From the NCBI RefSeq assembly GCF_901933205.1, contig NC_044573.1, forward strand, positions 83,472,546 to 83,536,545: a stretch of 64,000 nucleotides of DNA, in the 5' to 3' direction. Each line of letters begins with the position of its first letter. Positions within the stretch are counted from its first letter, which is position 1. The notes beneath the pieces are model-generated. The model saw only the letters and a program-made list of their open reading frames with translations, did not search any database and had not been told where the DNA came from. A program made the position numbers and the translations under genes. Positions 39,560 through 51,484 of this stretch are shown here, one piece after another. This DNA comes from Camarhynchus parvulus (Eukaryota; Chordata; Aves; Passeriformes; Thraupidae).

Positions 39560-39655
39560 CTCCAAGTCCTTGTCTGTAAAATGGGTTTAGAATTTCTGAG
39601 TGAGGTTTGTGGCTTTGGTGGGGTTTAATTAATGTTTGCAGAGTATCTCATGAGA
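39560..39655 (+). repeat. MIR-like SINE relic (sense)
   Basis: The order ctccaagtccttgtctgtaa, aatgggtttag, tgaggtttgtgg, gggtttaattaatgtttgca, gagtatct follows the MIR 3' half (cctcatctgtaaaatggg, gggttgttgtgaggattaa, aatgtaaagcgctt). Confidence 0.55.
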
Positions 39656-40717
39656 ATAAAAATGCTGAATAGTCATTAAATCATATTTTAATAAAATTAC
39701 CCACTGCCTTAATTGGAAAAAGGTATCAAGGGATAGGACTGATCTCAACTCTTTCCCCCTGTTGATTCTATAAAAGACCTCTTTAGTTAAAACAGGCAGA
39801 AGAGCAATGTATTCCTTCAAAAAAAGCTTACCCAAGCATTATCAGTCAGTTCTTGAGAACATTACATCAGGGCTTTACCATTAACATTTATTTGTTACCA
39901 GAGTTCAGGGTGAAAAGTATTATTATTACAAAATTCACACTCACACCAAAAATTCCTCTTCTTTTCACTAAGAATATCTCAAATAAGAAATCTGTTAAGC
40001 AAAAAAGAAAATAAAGGTAGCAGGACATGATGATGGGAGCAAGAGATTTGACTTGTGAGCTCAAGCAGCTCACTCTAAGTCTAACAGAAACTGGAGTTCT
40101 TTCATTCCAGGCTTTCTTCTAGCTGGTATTTATATAATCTAAACCATGTTACTGTATTAAAAAAGAAAACAGTTAATGAAACTACTCTTTTCTATGGTAT
40201 CTGAAAATTTCAGTCTTGTTTACTTTAGGCATGTAAAGGGTAAGGCAATATTTTGCTTTAGGTGTCCAAAGCAAATAGTGCAATCTTAACAAGAGACATA
40301 GAAAAGTGCCATGTTTGAAAGGCATTCAAATAGTTACAGAAATGTGAACAGGGAAGATGGGATGAACTTCTCTTTAAACATATATTTTAATAGGTAGTAA
40401 ATGTACAGAGTAAATAAGGAAAAATAGGTTTTTGAAAAAATATTTTAACTCCTTTTTACAGGTAAGGAAAATATTTACACAAGTTTTATTATTAGGCTGT
40501 TCTATAGTTAGCAAGATCTAATGTCAAGAAAAGAAGGAGAACTTGCACTAAAAGCTTTTTACTGCAGTAAATTGCTGTTTTCTCTTCAGGAATGGGTATT
40601 GAGTTGATGTTAAGGAAAAGGCCAAAACCTGTAAAACAGGTTGCAGTTACTAATAATGCTCTTAACATGCCGCAGTTGCAAAGTAAACTGTAAGGGAGTT
40701 TAAGGGCAGGCTATGAA

Positions 40718-40810
40718 AATGTATTCTCATTTCACAGTTGAGGCTTTTGATTAATTGGAAAGGTTCCAGTGTCAGACAGTAACTCATGGTTATTCAATCA
40801 CTGCTGATTG
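40718..40810 (-). repeat. Possible MIR-like relic (antisense)
   Basis: The sequence ttctcatttcacagttgagg begins like the antisense MIR core (cccattttacagatgagg), with a weaker tail (gtcagacagtaactcatggt). The evidence is thin. Confidence 0.35.
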
Positions 40811-42352
40811 CATGATCATGCCTTCATGACCTTACGTGTTAGAAGGAAGAAAGGACATGGCTGTTCTTGAAATGAAAACATTAATGAAGTCCTGACTTTT
40901 CAGTCTGTCTGTCCTTCTACCGTGCACTCAGTGCAGTCAGTGTCTGAACACTTCACAAGGGTTTTAGCTTCATGTGCCGGGAACCACAGGAAATTTTCCC
41001 AAGGACAGAGGGGGGGTTGTCAGTGAGCCCTTGACTCTCGTCTGTGCCACATCCATGCCTTGGTACACTTTCCTCCAGAGCATCCAGGGATATTTAAATA
41101 TCTGTAGACTGACTGGAGCTGGTGGGACTTCAGCCAGACACATGGCTTGGGCACACAGAGTAACCACTACAGTGACACTCATCCCAGTAATCAGCAGGCT
41201 CAGGAACACTCTGGTATTAATTGCTAGATGAGCCACAGACTGAAGTTTTCCCTGGATTGTGACACTAACACTCAGAGGTACAGAAGTTTTATCCTAGTTC
41301 CATGGGGAATTGGAGTAGGGAGTTTACATGACACATGCACAAAGGATCACTGCAACCCAGTGAGGTTGAGATCAGCCTCTCCACGGCAACTGACACTCCT
41401 GCCCATGACATTGTCCTGAAACATGCAAATAATTCAAGGCTGACAGAAAACTTGACTGCAGGTTTCCCAGGTTAATCCTCTAACCACAGGGCTATCTTTC
41501 TGTCATATAATAAAAAATATGTAGCCAGGTGGTTTGGTATGACAATATAAAAGTCTTTCAGATTTACAAGAGATTTTAAATATAACATGCCCCGATATGA
41601 TTCAGTGTCACCCTCCAATTTCCTTTTTGTGACTAGATTAACAGATACTGCAAAAAAAAAAAATAGCCTTTCTTATTTGTCTTATTCCACCGTATCTTGA
41701 AATAATTCCACTTGATATTCTTCATTTTTCTCTACCCAAAACTGTAGTGTAGAAGGTTATTGATGCAATAATCAAGACTGTAGAAAACATTAATTAAATA
41801 ATAGGAAATTTTTTTCATAAAATAAATTTTTAAATTTAAATTCCTTTTCCTTATGCTTGAGAACTTATTCTTTATATGACTTTCAGTCATAGAACAAAAT
41901 CTTATCAAATGGCCTGATCATATAAAAAACATATTAACTGCCCAGCATTTTAATTGCCAGATTATTGGCAAAAAAAAATGCTTACTAAAAATCTGCGAAT
42001 CAGAAGCTATTTCTAAAAATTAAATACCTCATAATATCAAATAACTGCAAAAATTCCATTAGGCCCAAGGTCAATTCACAAACAGGCGAAGAGATTTATA
42101 AGGATGCAACAATAATCACATAGGATATTTGTAATGAATTATTCATCCATTTCTACTACATAATACAAACAGAGTTATGCATTCATAAACAAATCTTTCT
42201 GTCCTAAATGATTTCACACATGGGATGTTAGCAAAGAAGGGACATTTTTCTCTCCCTTATGGCCTGCTGACCTCTGTAACCCCTGGGTGCGTACCTGATA
42301 CGCAACATTTACCTTCCCATTAAGAGTGGGACAGCTGCAGAGATGAGAGGAG

Positions 42353-42488
42353 GATGATGATGATGATGATGATGATGATGGTGATTGAGATGAGACAAGG
42401 TGAGATGAGATGAGATGAGATGAGATGAGATGAGATGAGATGAGATGAGATGAGATGAGATGAGATGAGATGATGAGATGAGATGAGA
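42353..42488 (+). repeat. (GAT)9 followed by a (TGAGA)n array
   Basis: Nine GAT units (42353-42379) are followed, after a short spacer, by TGAGA pentamers from 42386. Fourteen uninterrupted units fill 42401-42470, and three more follow one TGA slip. On the minus strand the array is open and reads as a repeated HLISS pattern next to a His run. This is a repeat artefact and not a protein gene. Confidence 0.97.
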
Positions 42489-45400
42489 GACCAACCGCTT
42501 AGCTACACCTTCCTTCCTCAATGAATGTCTTCACTGGATTCTCCCTTTTCAAAAGCATAAACTATGAAAACTTTAAAATGTATTTCTATAATGAGCAGCT
42601 TAAATAATGTCCTCTCAATTTCCTCAGGAAAAAAGTTACCATACTCTACCTCCACGTTCATCATTGCCTGCTTAGGTTCTGTTGGGAGTGGGACAATTTT
42701 GACACAACCAGGGTGGTGGAGATGCTTCCAGAGCGGAGGCAAATGACTGCGGCTTTCTGTCAGAGTGCTGGGCACATAGGCAACTGTCTTCCCAAAGGAG
42801 TTTGCCCTGGAAAAAGCAATGCAGCAACATAAACCCCAGCAAAGATTGCTAATGCAATCCCAGCTTTCACTGCTGAGTTCAGTTGCCACCTTTCATTGTG
42901 CAACTTCACTTGTTTTTCCATCTATTTATAATGTCATTTCTCTTCATAAGAGAACAGACAGCAGCATATTGAGATCCCTTGTCTCAAACTCACCCCGAGT
43001 GGGGGTACTTAAACTGTCACCTTGTCCCAGGAGCAGGAGGCACCGTTTGGCCCATCACTGCCACATGGAAAATCTGGGTGCTAGTGATTGTGGGCACAGG
43101 CAATTAATGGTTGCAGTGTTTGTAACAGATCCAAAACAGAGCTCAGCCAGAGACAGCACCCTGATTTGAAAAATTCCCAATCTGGAGGTTACGTAAAGAG
43201 GAAGATTGTCTGCCTGTTACTATGGCAACAGGTTTAAAAGGGATCTTGTCACCAGGCTGCTATTTCTTCCTGTACCCCATAGGAAAATCAGGATGAGTCC
43301 TCCTCCATCTCAGTGGGTTGAACTGAACAGAAAAGTTCCCCATACAATGGCAAAGCAGCAAGAGGCAGCACCAAGGGTGTACACCTGAGCAGATAATGAT
43401 GAACTCTGAAAAGTAAAATAATTCTTTTGGGTCAAACCATGGCTAAAACTAAAATTTTTGGTGAATAAAAAACCTCTAAAGAACTGTTTCTGAAGCAAAC
43501 AGAAAATCAAATAATTTTCTTCAGTTCTGATAATTTAAAATCTGAATTAATGCTCAGAAAAAAGAAATATAAAGGTAATTTTGAAATAGAGTGGTATTTT
43601 AAATCGAGCAGTCATTGTTCCATGGCAATAACCAATGCTTTTGGTGATTAACTATTACATTACTTCTTTCTCAGAAGAGCACTCTGTAAAAGAGGTGAAA
43701 TCTTTAAAACGTATCCATGTTTTAAATAAATAGTAAAAGGCAATTTAGAGGGAATATACAATAAATATTTTTGCTTGGACACATGAGCATTAGTTCTTGC
43801 AGTCCCCTTAGTATTGGATGGAGTTGAAAACTTCCTCCATGATATATCATCATAAAAAGTGAGCAAATTCAGAAGAATTCCAGAAGCACTGAGGAAAAAA
43901 AATCAAGGAATGAGATCATAAATACCAGCATTATTTTTTTTTGTTTGATTTTTTATTTAAGAATCAATGATAAATATTTCTTAGTAGAAAAGAAACCCTG
44001 GAGATCTGGTGGTTCCATCCAGCTGAATAGTTGGTCCAAGTGTGTGGATCCTTGGGATTAAATTTTGGCAATTATGCTATCACAGGCAGTATTTCAAAAA
44101 ACCAGTTTCACCCTTCCATGCCATCATCTTTCTGACTGGGAACCCTTGCAGGTTTCTAACACATTTATTCCAGTCCAGCACAAATTGTGCATTCTGCAAA
44201 ATGCAGCCTTGATTAGAGATGACCTACCTTGAGTAACACAGGTGTCATACGTAAAATGACCAAGAACTCTCTCAGCAAATGTTTACAACTAATCCTGGTC
44301 CCATGAAGTTAATGGGAGATTTGTTACTGCTGTCAACATGACAAGGATTTCCCTTGTACTTCCAGAGCTGTGCATAGATTTCTGTGTATGTCTTTGTGTT
44401 GTACCCTGCAATTACTTTGGCTACCTTTAATTGCTGAGAAAATAGTGGCAGTTTTATGACCACGAGGGAAATGGATTGTCTCATGACTTAATAACTGCAA
44501 GCAGCAAAATTTTATCCTTTAGGGTAGAAAATCCATAAAGCCAAGCACAATAAGGAACAAAGGATGTTTAATGGTGTTGGGCTAGCATTTCTGCTCTGTA
44601 TTTGGAAGCATTAAAACCAATTGTTCAGTGATATTCACAAAGTGAAGCCCTGGTTGACTCCATAGAGCTGGATTTTTCCAGAAAATAAGCTGACGTGTCA
44701 GTTATTTTAGGTCAGTCTAGTTCTGCTACATTATATTTTTTCCAGAACTTCGCTGATCATACAGATTCTGTGAAAAAATATTAGTCGTAAATCATTTTGT
44801 GGACTTCCCTGTGTTACAGCACTGTTGAAAGGTGAATAATGACACATACTTCAATCTTGAAAAGCACTGTGAAGGCCTGTGTGCTGCATACTCCTTGGTA
44901 CCAAGACATCACACACTTCAAACCCATGGGAATTAATTTTGCACCATCCTGAGGACTCTCTGCATTGCTCCACTCCAAATCCTGGAGCATTATAAAAATC
45001 CCATATTGCCTCTCATGGATTTCTGTCCTGTCCTTTTTCATGGCATGGACACAACACTGTGACTTTCATCCTCTCCATACAGTCCAAGGGCTGGTTTTTC
45101 TACCCAGAAGATGTCAGATGTCTTCATTCCTCAGATACTGTTTCCACATTTCTTCATTTTCACATATAGCATGCCCTGTTCTCCATGCCAGGCAGTCAGT
45201 GTTGTAACCTGGCTTTAGCTTGTCCCTGGTCAGAGCTTTCCCCAGTCATCACAATTCCGTACTTTCCTTCTTCCCAGTATATTGTGCTTTGAGTCCCCCA
45301 CCAACCTGTTCACCACCTCCAAGGTTCCATTCTTGCTCATTCACTATTATTTTGCACTCCTTTTATTATATACCCTTTTCTCTTATCATGCTTTTTTATC

Positions 45401-48400
45401 TCAGAAATAAATGCCTTGAGATGTTGGACTGTCAGTTTACTAATCTTTATTTGAAAGATGGATTGACATGGAAAACTGTTGGGCTGAACAATAGGATTTG
45501 GTGCTATCAAATATTTGTTCCACATGCAGACACCTGTGTAACAGTGCTCAAAACTGACTGGTGAATAAATTGCAGCATTCCACATGGTCCTTACTTCTCC
45601 CTTTGGGTTTTCTGACTTTGCTCCAATTTTGTATGTTCTGGACTCCGATGCTGTTCTAAGAATACAATTTGAATGTCCATTTTCATCTAACATTGGAGTT
45701 ATAAAAACCATCTTACCCTTGGTCATTATTTGTCATGTGGTTTCACTGAACTAGCTTGGGCTGTTAAAATATTTGCCATGGTCTAGAAGTATCCATGTGC
45801 TTCAGATCAACTAAACTTATGCATTTTTGACGTAGGTTTCTGCACTGGAGCTTGTCAGCCACAGTTTTTGCCATAGTCAGCAGAGACAAATATACACATG
45901 AAGCGTAGTATTCATCTGTCATTTTTGGACACACAGTTCAGGCTTCAGAAAAATCATGCCAGTTTCTCACTCAAAAAATAAAACCACATCCAGACTGAGT
46001 ATTTGTGAGGATCTTTGGCTGGTGTTTTTCCTGAAATCATATCTACATATCAGTTCCTATTTCCCTAGTATGAAACTGTGATGGCAAGAGTTGAACTGTA
46101 CGGGCTGGACACACCCTCCAGCTCTGTCTACACTGCTAGTGGCAGCAGCCATACATACCTGCCACATGGTGCCCAGGATTCTGAATAGAGGAGCATTTGT
46201 TTTTCAGGCTTATGTGTCAGAACAAACCAAGCACATGCAGCCCATGTGCTGTTTGACAGCTTTGGGCATTTTGGTGCTCGGCTTTAGGTCCTCAGAACCA
46301 CCTACTTCTTTCCTTTGGCTGTGCAGACTGGGGGCATGAAGTACCTTGTGGCAGCAGTGCCACAAGAACCAGTAAACCTTGTCTCTGAGGGGATGCCACT
46401 CCATGTTCAATATTTCAAGTAAGCAGCCTGAGTAGTTATGTAGGAACTCATGGAAAGGTCAACACACTGCATGAAGAGCGCACACATCACCAAAAATACA
46501 AGTCATCTTCTAAATCTGGAAGGTGGTCACTCAATCTTTGCAATTTTATGTAAATTTTATACCAGACGTTGTGCTACATAAAGAGATTGGAAATCTCATG
46601 AGACCATAGCAGAAGCTTAAGGCATTTGCATTTCCAGGACTTCTTCCTTGCATTTGGCCAGTTAGTCACTCTTCTCAATCCCTGTAAATATTCATTGTCA
46701 AGGCTAGTATAGAACAGAGAAAAATATGGTAACAAGTTAATGAGGAAACAGTACTCATATAATACTACTTAATGCAGACTTTGGACAGACATTTTACCAG
46801 CTAAAACATTTAATTATGCATTTTCATGTTTAATGTCTACTTAATTAATATGCCCGTTTTCCCAGTATTTCATTTTTTATTAGTTATAGGTTATGTTGTG
46901 AGGATATATTTTTCATAATGCATTTCAACACTCATTCAGCTGTGTGAAACAGCAAGATGCAGCAATCTGGTTTTGTCTACTACCTCTTTTTGAAAGCTAG
47001 ATTAGGTATCTCTTTTCAGCAGTGCATTTTCCTGGTTACACTAAGCAGAAGAACAGTTCCTTCTCCAATGAAAATAGCACAGATGTTTCAGATGGGAAAG
47101 CAGTTTACTGACAGACTTATACAGTTCAATCTATTAAAATTAATTTCTCAATAGAAAGAAAAGTATGAAAAAAAAAAACAAGCATCATTTAGTAGTTCCA
47201 GAGAGTATTATCACATCCTGAAAGCTTGCTTCTAATATGCAACATACAAAAAAATTTGTGGAGACAAACACTTCTTTTGCATGTCAGAGAAGTTTCTGTG
47301 TTTTTCTATTGATGCTCTTTAGCCAAGAGCAGTGTTCCAGGAACTCTAGAAATACACAGCTCTTTATGTTTTCTACTTAGAGGGTTTTAGACTTCTAACC
47401 TAGAACACTAATAGCAATTCTAATTCATCATTTCAAATATTATTTTGGTCCTTGAGGCTATCTTTCTTTCCCTAATACTGACTAGCACAAGGAAAAATCT
47501 TGGGTTATCTAAAAATAGTGGCCAGACCCCAAACACAGGCAAACCAACGTCTGCTTGGAGCAAGAGAATGACTCTCAGAAAGTTCAGAACTGAAAACAGG
47601 AGGAAAAGAAAAGCAGGACACAACATGGCATAACAGGGAAAGACTTGAAAGAGATAGGAAGGGATGCAGAAATTCTTCCATCTGCTGAGGTTAAAGGTTG
47701 ACATATCTGTACAGTAGTCTCTGAAAAAGAAGAGCTTTAAGGGATTTTCAGGGTTTTGGAATTACTGGATTCTCTGACATAACAGCCCTTGTCTTGTTCT
47801 ACGTCAACCCCCAACCCCAGTCTTTAAATATTATCTGACTTTCCATTGAAGTTGGAAGATTCCATTTTGCTCTGATGAAATCTTAAAAAAGCCATTCCTA
47901 TGCTCTCATATAATATAGTTTTCTCTGTTGCTATTCCTATATCTCTTTGTCTGCTTTGGGTTATGTTTATTTCTTCTTCTGTCTCCCTTTAGCTCTTTAG
48001 TTCTGATGGTGGCATTTTATGTTTTTAGATGATTGCCCAGAGCAAACATAAGAGCTGCTGTAAAAAAAAAACAAACTTCAAGTTATAGACTAAAACTTCA
48101 GTCCAATTTGTCATTATCTGATCTATCAAATATGAAACAATTTAATTATACCAAAATATTAAATTTCTTTTGAAAGGATTGAGAAAAAAAATTGCTGCAG
48201 CTTTATGAACTTTTATGAATCAGCTGTGCTGTGGTCATTGATCAGAGACATACTTTTAGCCCCTTGCAAATTCTAGAAAAGCATGTTAACTTAATTGAAT
48301 TTTAAGCTAGGACATTTTTCTTGGCTGGCCAAGAGCTAGCACATGGGCAATTACACTGCTCTGGTACCACACAGTAATTCGTTCAGCCACAGCTCAACTG

Positions 48401-49114
48401 TTTCTTCAAGCACTTCAGTCTCCTGAAAAAGTTGACTGAATAATACAAAGCACAAATTACTTGATAAATTTATATATTGTATTTCAAAATTCTGAAGGTT
48501 TTTCAAAATATTTGTATGAAAAACTAGTTGTGTCTGGGATAAAGAACAAGTTTGATATCCTAGATTGACAAACCTAATTAGAGTGATAAATTTAAATGAT
48601 GCAAATATAAGTAATTTGGGAGTTTGTCTAGTTTAGTTACTCTCTACGAGAGAGTTAAGAGGGGGCAATTACTTCTGGAAAACATCTACTTCTTAATTCA
48701 TGTTTTAATCATTTTGATTACACTTAATAAATACCTATCGCAGTTTCTAGCTACTGTGTTTCCAAAAAAAAATAATTCAGACATTCATGTAGCACAAAAA
48801 ATGCTATATGAAGGCATGCTATGTGAAAGCAACATACAGAGAAAGGTATTTTTCTGTAGTTGCAAAATGTGCTGGAATCACAGGGAGCCATGAGGGACAG
48901 AAAAGCTGTTGTTAGATTGTCCATTGCAGGGCAGTCAAATCATCACTTCTCATATTTCTAGGGATGTAACAGGACAAAAATATTTGAAGCCTTCTGGGTT
49001 ATGTTTGATGTTGCATGAGACCTAAACAAATCATCAGGGACTAACAATTCTGTGCTCAAGAACTCCTTTAAAATTAGTTTCTTATTCTCTTTCTTTCATT
49101 CTGGATTTCTGCTG

Positions 49115-49119
<5 letters not shown>
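42489..49119. other. Intronic stretch with no recognised exon
   Basis: Two minus-strand ORFs of 123 codons (42518-42889) and 129 codons (45337-45726) are the longest outside DLGAP2. Neither shows a domain, signal peptide or recognisable homology. A rough estimate for AT-rich sequence (stop chance near 6-7% per codon) predicts about one ORF of this size by chance in six frames of 64 kb. No repeat family was recognised. Confidence 0.45.
43216..43229 (+). promoter_or_regulatory. Candidate RFX X-box
   Basis: GTTACTATGGCAAC fits the X-box pattern GTNRCY-N(0-3)-RGYAAC with a 2-base spacer. Single 14-mers of this kind occur by chance, so it is only a candidate intronic RFX site. Confidence 0.25.

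Positions 49120-49146
<27 letters not shown>
49120..49146. repeat. 27-base poly-T run
   Basis: An uninterrupted run of 27 T. On the minus strand it would be a poly-A tail, but the sequence on its far side (49147-49300) has no AATAAA-like signal or recognisable mRNA, so a processed pseudogene is not supported. Confidence 0.95.
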
Positions 49147-49383
49147 GTCTAAATACACTGGTGAGGCGTAGTACAAGTGATATTCATTCATAGATGTGCA
49201 GGATTGTGATGAAAAGGCTTGAGGTTGACTCTCATCATGTTGATAGAGTGACAGAAGAGCTTCCTTCCACCTCCCTCTGGCTCACACCTCTCTGAACATT
49301 AATATCAGAAAATCCATAAGCACTTTGGAAAATATTTCCTATATTGCAACTTCCTATTTCTGTAAAAGAAGAACAGTACCCTC

Positions 49384-49520
49384 CTTGGGTTGGAAGGCGC
49401 CTTTAAAGGTCATCTAATCCAACCTCCCTGTAATGGACAGGGACACCTTCAATGAGATCAACCTCTTCCAGTGTTTTACCACCCTCATTGTAAAAAAACT
49501 TCTTCAGTCTATCAAATCTT
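49384..49520 (-). mobile_element. CR1 LINE 3'-end fragment (antisense), internally deleted
   Basis: The sequence gggttggaaggcgcctttaa, then aggtcatctaatccaacctcc and aatggacagggacacctt, is the reverse complement of the CR1 3' end. It then jumps to cttccagtgttttaccaccc and cattgtaaaaaaacttcttc. The roughly 90 consensus bases normally between these blocks are missing, so the copy carries a deletion. Confidence 0.9.
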
Positions 49521-51484
49521 GTGAGTTTGTAAGAACTACGGTAGTAATCTCTGTCAGGTGCTTTGGGAACCCTTTATGGAAAGTACAGACTAAATAAATT
49601 CAGCACATGGTCCATTATTATTCCCCTGATAATGTTTGGTAATATCCTGGGTAAGTACCACTAATTACAGGACTACTTTATGTGGCTGAATTCCAAAGCA
49701 CTATTATAACTTACTGCCATGTCTGTGTATAATCACAATTACGTCATTTCAGAGAAACAGTTCTATTTCCTTCCTGTAACTACATTTCTGCAAGGTATTA
49801 TAACCTAAATAGAACAACAGACTGGGCAATCAGCAGTCATAAGATTTTATTTTAATGTAATAATAGCCAAGAATTAAGTAAAAGAAACAGACAGGAAAAC
49901 AAAATAGAAGCAGAAAAGGATTACATGCACAGACCCATCAGTTTGATGCCATGATCAAGTATGGAGGTGGCATTCGTACCATTAATCCATCTTTGACTTC
50001 AGTGTGGCATCGTTATGCCTAGGCTGAAGAATACTTCACTGTTTATTAGTTTAACGCTGCATTCATTTTAAAACGTTGTGTGCAACCCTGTTGAAATTAG
50101 GGTGTAATAAAATTATCAAAAACATCTCCCACAATAGGAAATACACAGCATTTAGATTAAGGTATCATGATATAACACATATTAGTTGAATAAATTAGGA
50201 GAGAGATATGAGTATTGATGTGTTTCATGACCATATCCAGGCACTGAGTTTTCACCAGCTGTGGAAATATGATTTAGGAGAGCTTTGTCATATGCTTAGA
50301 AACCCTTCCAAGTGCAGTCAATTACTGTGCTATCTCTACAGCCTGGTTTCAAGCGTCCAGTTAGTAAATATTCTCTAGCTTCCATTCTGGTTGAGACCTA
50401 CAACTTCCTTGTATCAACCACCTGTGCAAGATTATTTAGATTCTTAGAGCAAATTTGCAGAAAGGCTGTGCTAAGTGGGTTGTATAAACACACATCTGTC
50501 TTATCCTCTAAAGGATTATCTTGCATCTTATCTCTTTGTCTGCTATTGAAATGTTTCTTAAATAAGCTGAAATTGAAGAGGGAAAGTGAATGGGAAAATC
50601 AAATTGAAGTATTTCTGGGGTTGTTTCTATTTTTCTGTTTGTAACATGTGACAGCTGCAAGAAATTGCATGAGAGAAAAAAAAATCAAAGGCTTAAGTAT
50701 CAAAATCTTTGCTTACAAGCTACTCTTATTTAGCAATCATGCTTGCATAATAACCACAACTTGGAGCACATGATTCATAGGAACAAGTAATCAAGTATAC
50801 AAAACCCCATAGCTTGCACCTAAATATATTTGGGGTTTTTTTCAGGAATAACTTAGAGTGATTAAGTAAATATTTTGTAGTGTGGTCATAAAAAGTTTTT
50901 ATTGATAAACTGTTTAGCAATATAAAAATTTAGCTTCATTTCAGCACATCCATATTGTTTTCTTCTTGCTGTTTATTATTTATACTTATGAAGAGTGAAC
51001 TTAGGATCATGAAGCTGACATTCATTGAAGAAAGTGAAGTTAAATTTATGTACAAAAATGACTCCATGTAAAAAGGATACATTTAATATATCCAACTGTG
51101 GAAGCACCAAAATAGAAACTAGACCCATGTAACTTAAATGATTAGTCACAAAGCTTGACATATGAGCTATAAATATTAAACAATAAACTGAATACTTGAA
51201 TGTATCCATTACATTTGAGTAAATTTACACAATTAATAGCTTCATAACATCTAGAATTGGTAGCACACAATTTTGCAAAGAGAAAGAAGGCTGTATTCTC
51301 CCCATAATTTACTCACAGTGAACAATTTTAATCAGTTTTTAAATAGTGGAAACAATTTCATGAATGGTGAGACTTTCTACCAAGGTCATAGAGAAAAAAT
51401 GTTTAGTTGTTCAATATACTTGGAATTTTCAAGTTGATCTTTTAATCAGACACATAACACAGGTTTTATGTGTTCTCATGACAG
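49521..51484. other. Intronic stretch before the large DLGAP2 exon
   Basis: AT-rich intron. A 110-codon + strand ORF (50312-50644) has no recognisable domain or splice-site pair and is probably chance. No repeat was recognised. Confidence 0.45.

Larger units (their letters stand above)
37071..42352. other. Intronic stretch with MIR-like relics only
   Basis: AT-rich intron. A 14-mer AATGTAAAAACATA is repeated at 38899 and 38917. MIR-like relics at about 39560 and 40718 are listed separately. ORFs of up to 102 codons here overlap on both strands and show no domain. Confidence 0.45.
36888..51484 (+). other. DLGAP2: DLGAP2 intron between the two coding exons (14,597 bp)
   Basis: The intron is bounded by a gt at 36888 and an ag at 51483-51484. 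Both flanking exons share the same split-codon phase (one base, then two). The first about 130 bases are unusually GC-rich. The rest is AT-rich intron with MIR-like relics, a trinucleotide and pentanucleotide array, a CR1 fragment and a poly-T run. The 3' splice region before 51485 has only a modest pyrimidine tract. Confidence 0.88.

Noticed and set aside
42386..42488. CRISPR-like array
   Set aside because: The repeats are 5-bp units with no spacers, in vertebrate intron. It is a microsatellite.
42309..42521. 70-codon minus-strand ORF with a His run and repeated SHLIS pattern
   Set aside because: It is the translation of the GAT and TGAGA arrays, with no gene context.
45337..45726. 129-codon minus-strand ORF, the longest outside DLGAP2
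   Set aside because: It has no domain, signal peptide or family resemblance. A rough estimate for AT-rich sequence predicts about one ORF this long by chance in the window.
49120..49300. Processed pseudogene with a poly-A tail on the minus strand
   Set aside because: No polyadenylation signal, recognisable mRNA or target-site duplication was seen beside the poly-T run.
51364..51484. In-frame ATG and 40 codons upstream of the large DLGAP2 exon
   Set aside because: The tcatgacag acceptor at 51484 and the phase match to the short exon show this is intron. The upstream peptide has no similarity to DLGAP proteins that I recall.
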